Part shown: one piece after another, positions 61,601 to 64,000 of the stretch
Layout: each line of letters opens with the position of its first letter
How positions within the stretch are numbered: position 1 is the stretch's first letter
NCBI GenBank assembly: GCA_964016985.1
Contig: OZ024824.1
Span: 117,262,951-117,326,950 of the forward strand
Length of the DNA stretch: 64,000 nucleotides
Direction of reading: 5' to 3'
From: Anodontia alba
Lineage: Eukaryota > Mollusca > Bivalvia > Lucinida > Lucinidae
Position numbers and translations under genes: made by a program
The notes under the pieces: model-generated
Told to the model about the DNA's origin: nothing
Seen by the model: only the letters and a program-made list of their open reading frames with translations
Database searches by the model: none

Positions 61601-64000
61601 ACTTCTTCGAAGTTAGGGGCATAATTTAATCCTGAAATGTTTAAAACAGCAGATGATATACAAGCTTTTACTGATACATTAATTCATGTAGCCGAAAAAT
61701 GTATTCCAAAGTCCTCGACACGTTCAAAAAGAAATAGACCTTGGTTTAATAACGATGTTAAAAATTCAATAAATAAAAGAAAATCTGCCTTACGAAAGTT
61801 CAATAGGCAGCCAACAAAAGAAAATCTAATCTATGCCAAAGAAATGCGAGCTAAAGACAACTAGAGCTGGTGTTTGTAAAACACTATGCCCCCAACTGCC
61901 TGACTCTAACACTGTTTGACTCCAACACTGCTTAGCCATGACGGTAACAACAGTACAAATATATGATTTCAATGTTATTTTATCAAAGGGAAATAACTCT
62001 AAAATAGGAGATGATTGGGATAAGAAAAAAATACGGATCACCTATTTTTTCATGAGGAATAAAAACATGAAATTTCAAAACATTAGCATACATGGTTCTA
62101 AACTTATGCTATACACAATAAAGCAATGACATTAAATGGCCCGAAATTGCGAAGGGCCATAACTCCAACATTTCATTTAATTGGTTCAAAATTTATTCAG
62201 GTGATCTCCTCCTCAATCCCAATCAGTATACCAAATATCATGGCTCTAGCTTAAATACTTTTTGAGATATCTTGCTGAAAAAGTCAAACTGCCTAGAACT
62301 ACAAAGGGCCATAACTACATCAATTTTTCATGGAATTCCCTAAAAAACAAACCAGGTAATCTCCACATCATCCCCAATCAGCATATAATATTTCAAGACC
62401 CTAGCTTAAGTGCTTTTCGAGAAATCTTGCTGACAAGGTCAAAATGAGCAGAACTGCAAAGGGCCGTAACTTTATCAATATTTTCATGGAATTCTCTCAA
62501 AATATAATCGGGTAATGTACACATCATTCCCACTCACTCTATCGAATTTCAAGAACCCAGCTTAAATACTTTTCAAGATATCTTGCTCACAAGATTTAAT
62601 TCTGATTTTTTTCAAAGGGACATAACTTTAAATAAACATGCTAGACAAGAAACAAAATACGGGTCGGCTATTTTTTCATTGGGAACCCAAATATAAAATT
62701 TCAAAACCCTAGCATGCAGGGTTCTTAAGATATGGCATGCACAAAAAAAGCTTGATGAACGGACAAACAGTCGGATGGACAAATGAAGGCAAAATAATAT
62801 GCCCATCAATTTCATTCGAAACTGGGGGCATAATCAGGTCATCTACTCATCGCTACCAATCTATTCATCAAGTTTCAAGGCTCCAGCTTCAACAGTTTTT
62901 GAGATATTTTGTTCACAAGGGAAACATGCCCAAATTTACAAAGGGCCATTACTTATGAAATATTTTTCAGAATTTACAAAAAAAATTAATCAGGTCATCT
63001 ACTCATCATTACCAATCAATTCACCAAGTTTCAAGTCTCTAGCTCTAATAGTTTTTGAGATATTTTGCTGACAAGATAAAAATGCCCAAAATAACAAAGG
63101 GGCATAACTCAAGAAGTATATTTCAAAATTTCTTCAAAAGTTAATCAGGTTGTCTACTCATCACTACCAGTCTATTCATCAAGTGTCAAGGCTCTAGTTC
63201 CAACAGTTTTTGAGATATTTTGCTGACAAGGTAAAATTGCCCAAAATTACAAAGGGCCATAACTCATGAAGTATTTTTCAGAATTTCTTCAAAAATTAAT
63301 CAGGTCATCTACTCATCACTACAAATCCATTTATTAAGTTTCAAGGCTCTAGCTCTAACAGTTTTTGAGATATTTTGCTGACAAGATAAAAATGCCTAAA
63401 ATTACAAAGGGGTATAACTCAAGAAGTATATTTCAAAATTTCTTCAAAAGTTTATCAGGTTGTCTACTCATCACTACCAGTCTATTCATCAAGTTTCAAG
63501 GCTCTAGCTTCAATTGTTTTTGAGATATTTTGCTGACAAGTTAAAAATGCCCTAAATTACAAAGCGCCATAACTCATGAAGTGTTTTTCAGAATTTCTTC
63601 AAAAGTTAATCAGGTCATCTACACATCACTACAAATCCATTTACTAAGTTTCAAGGCTCTAGCTCTAACAGTTTTTGAGATATTTTGCTGACAAGGTAAA
63701 AATGCCCAAAATTACAAAGGGCCATAACTCAAAAGGCATTTTTCAAAATTTCTTCAAAATTTAATCAGGTTGTCTACTCATCACTACCAGTCTATTCATT
63801 AAGTTTCAAGGCTCTAGCTCCAACGGTTTTTGAGATATTTTGCTGACAAGATAAAAATGCCCAAAATTACAAAGGGCCATAACTCATGAAGTATTTTTCA
63901 GAATTTCTTCAAAAGTTAATCAGGTCATCTACTCATCACTACAAATCCATTTACTAAGTTTCAAGGCTCTAGCTCTAACAGTTTTTGAGATATTTTGCTG

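Overview
This is nuclear DNA from an animal, most likely a bivalve mollusc of the clam type. There are no bacterial features: genes are sparse, spliced exons are separated by very long introns, and almost every kilobase is interspersed or tandem repeat. The long arrays of 140-320 bp units, the small TTAA-flanked inverted-repeat elements and the tRNA-derived SINE fit what is known of bivalve genomes. The species is inferred from repeat style, not from a recognised gene.

One host gene is supported. It lies on the minus strand and has three exons whose splice sites and reading phases fit together: 52937-52786, 49848-49746 and 34708-34293, the last ending in a stop. They encode the C-terminal ~220 residues of a largely helical protein I do not recognise. 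The intron before the last exon is about 15 kb and is filled with mobile DNA, including an AT-rich stretch (about 37-46 kb) with a decayed reverse transcriptase. A possible plus-strand exon (48767-48920) lies in the same intron.

The rest is mobile DNA. (1) Modular elements start AAC(A/T)AGA(G/A), have a small palindrome, then a box repeated inverted in a 3' hairpin, with interchangeable tandem arrays between (1-9.3 kb, 25-33 kb, 50.2-51.7 kb, 59.3-64 kb). They resemble non-autonomous Helentron/pearl-type elements and are the best candidate here for a little-described system. (2) Several different TTAA-flanked (piggyBac-like) MITE families share one long hairpin beginning GCAAACAGTG. (3) There are palindromic MITEs beginning GGGCCCAGTTGTT, pogo/Tigger-like MITEs with TA ends, a dead mariner (12.97-14.47 kb), SINEs, and a 38-copy 60-bp satellite (53.75-56.01 kb). 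(4) A Jockey/I-type LINE starts at about 56.01 kb; its ORF1 has three zinc knuckles, and its ORF2 endonuclease region is broken twice by the same kind of modular element.

Nested insertions give a relative chronology: the modular element at 50193 entered a pogo MITE, the one at 59346 entered the LINE, a 151-bp TTAA element entered another TTAA MITE, and three MITEs entered or adjoin the mariner. Near the host exons, MITEs lie within about 20 bp of two splice sites, and exon-edge sequence has been amplified into tandem arrays. Coordinates of old repeats are approximate to about 10-30 bp unless a target-site match fixes them.
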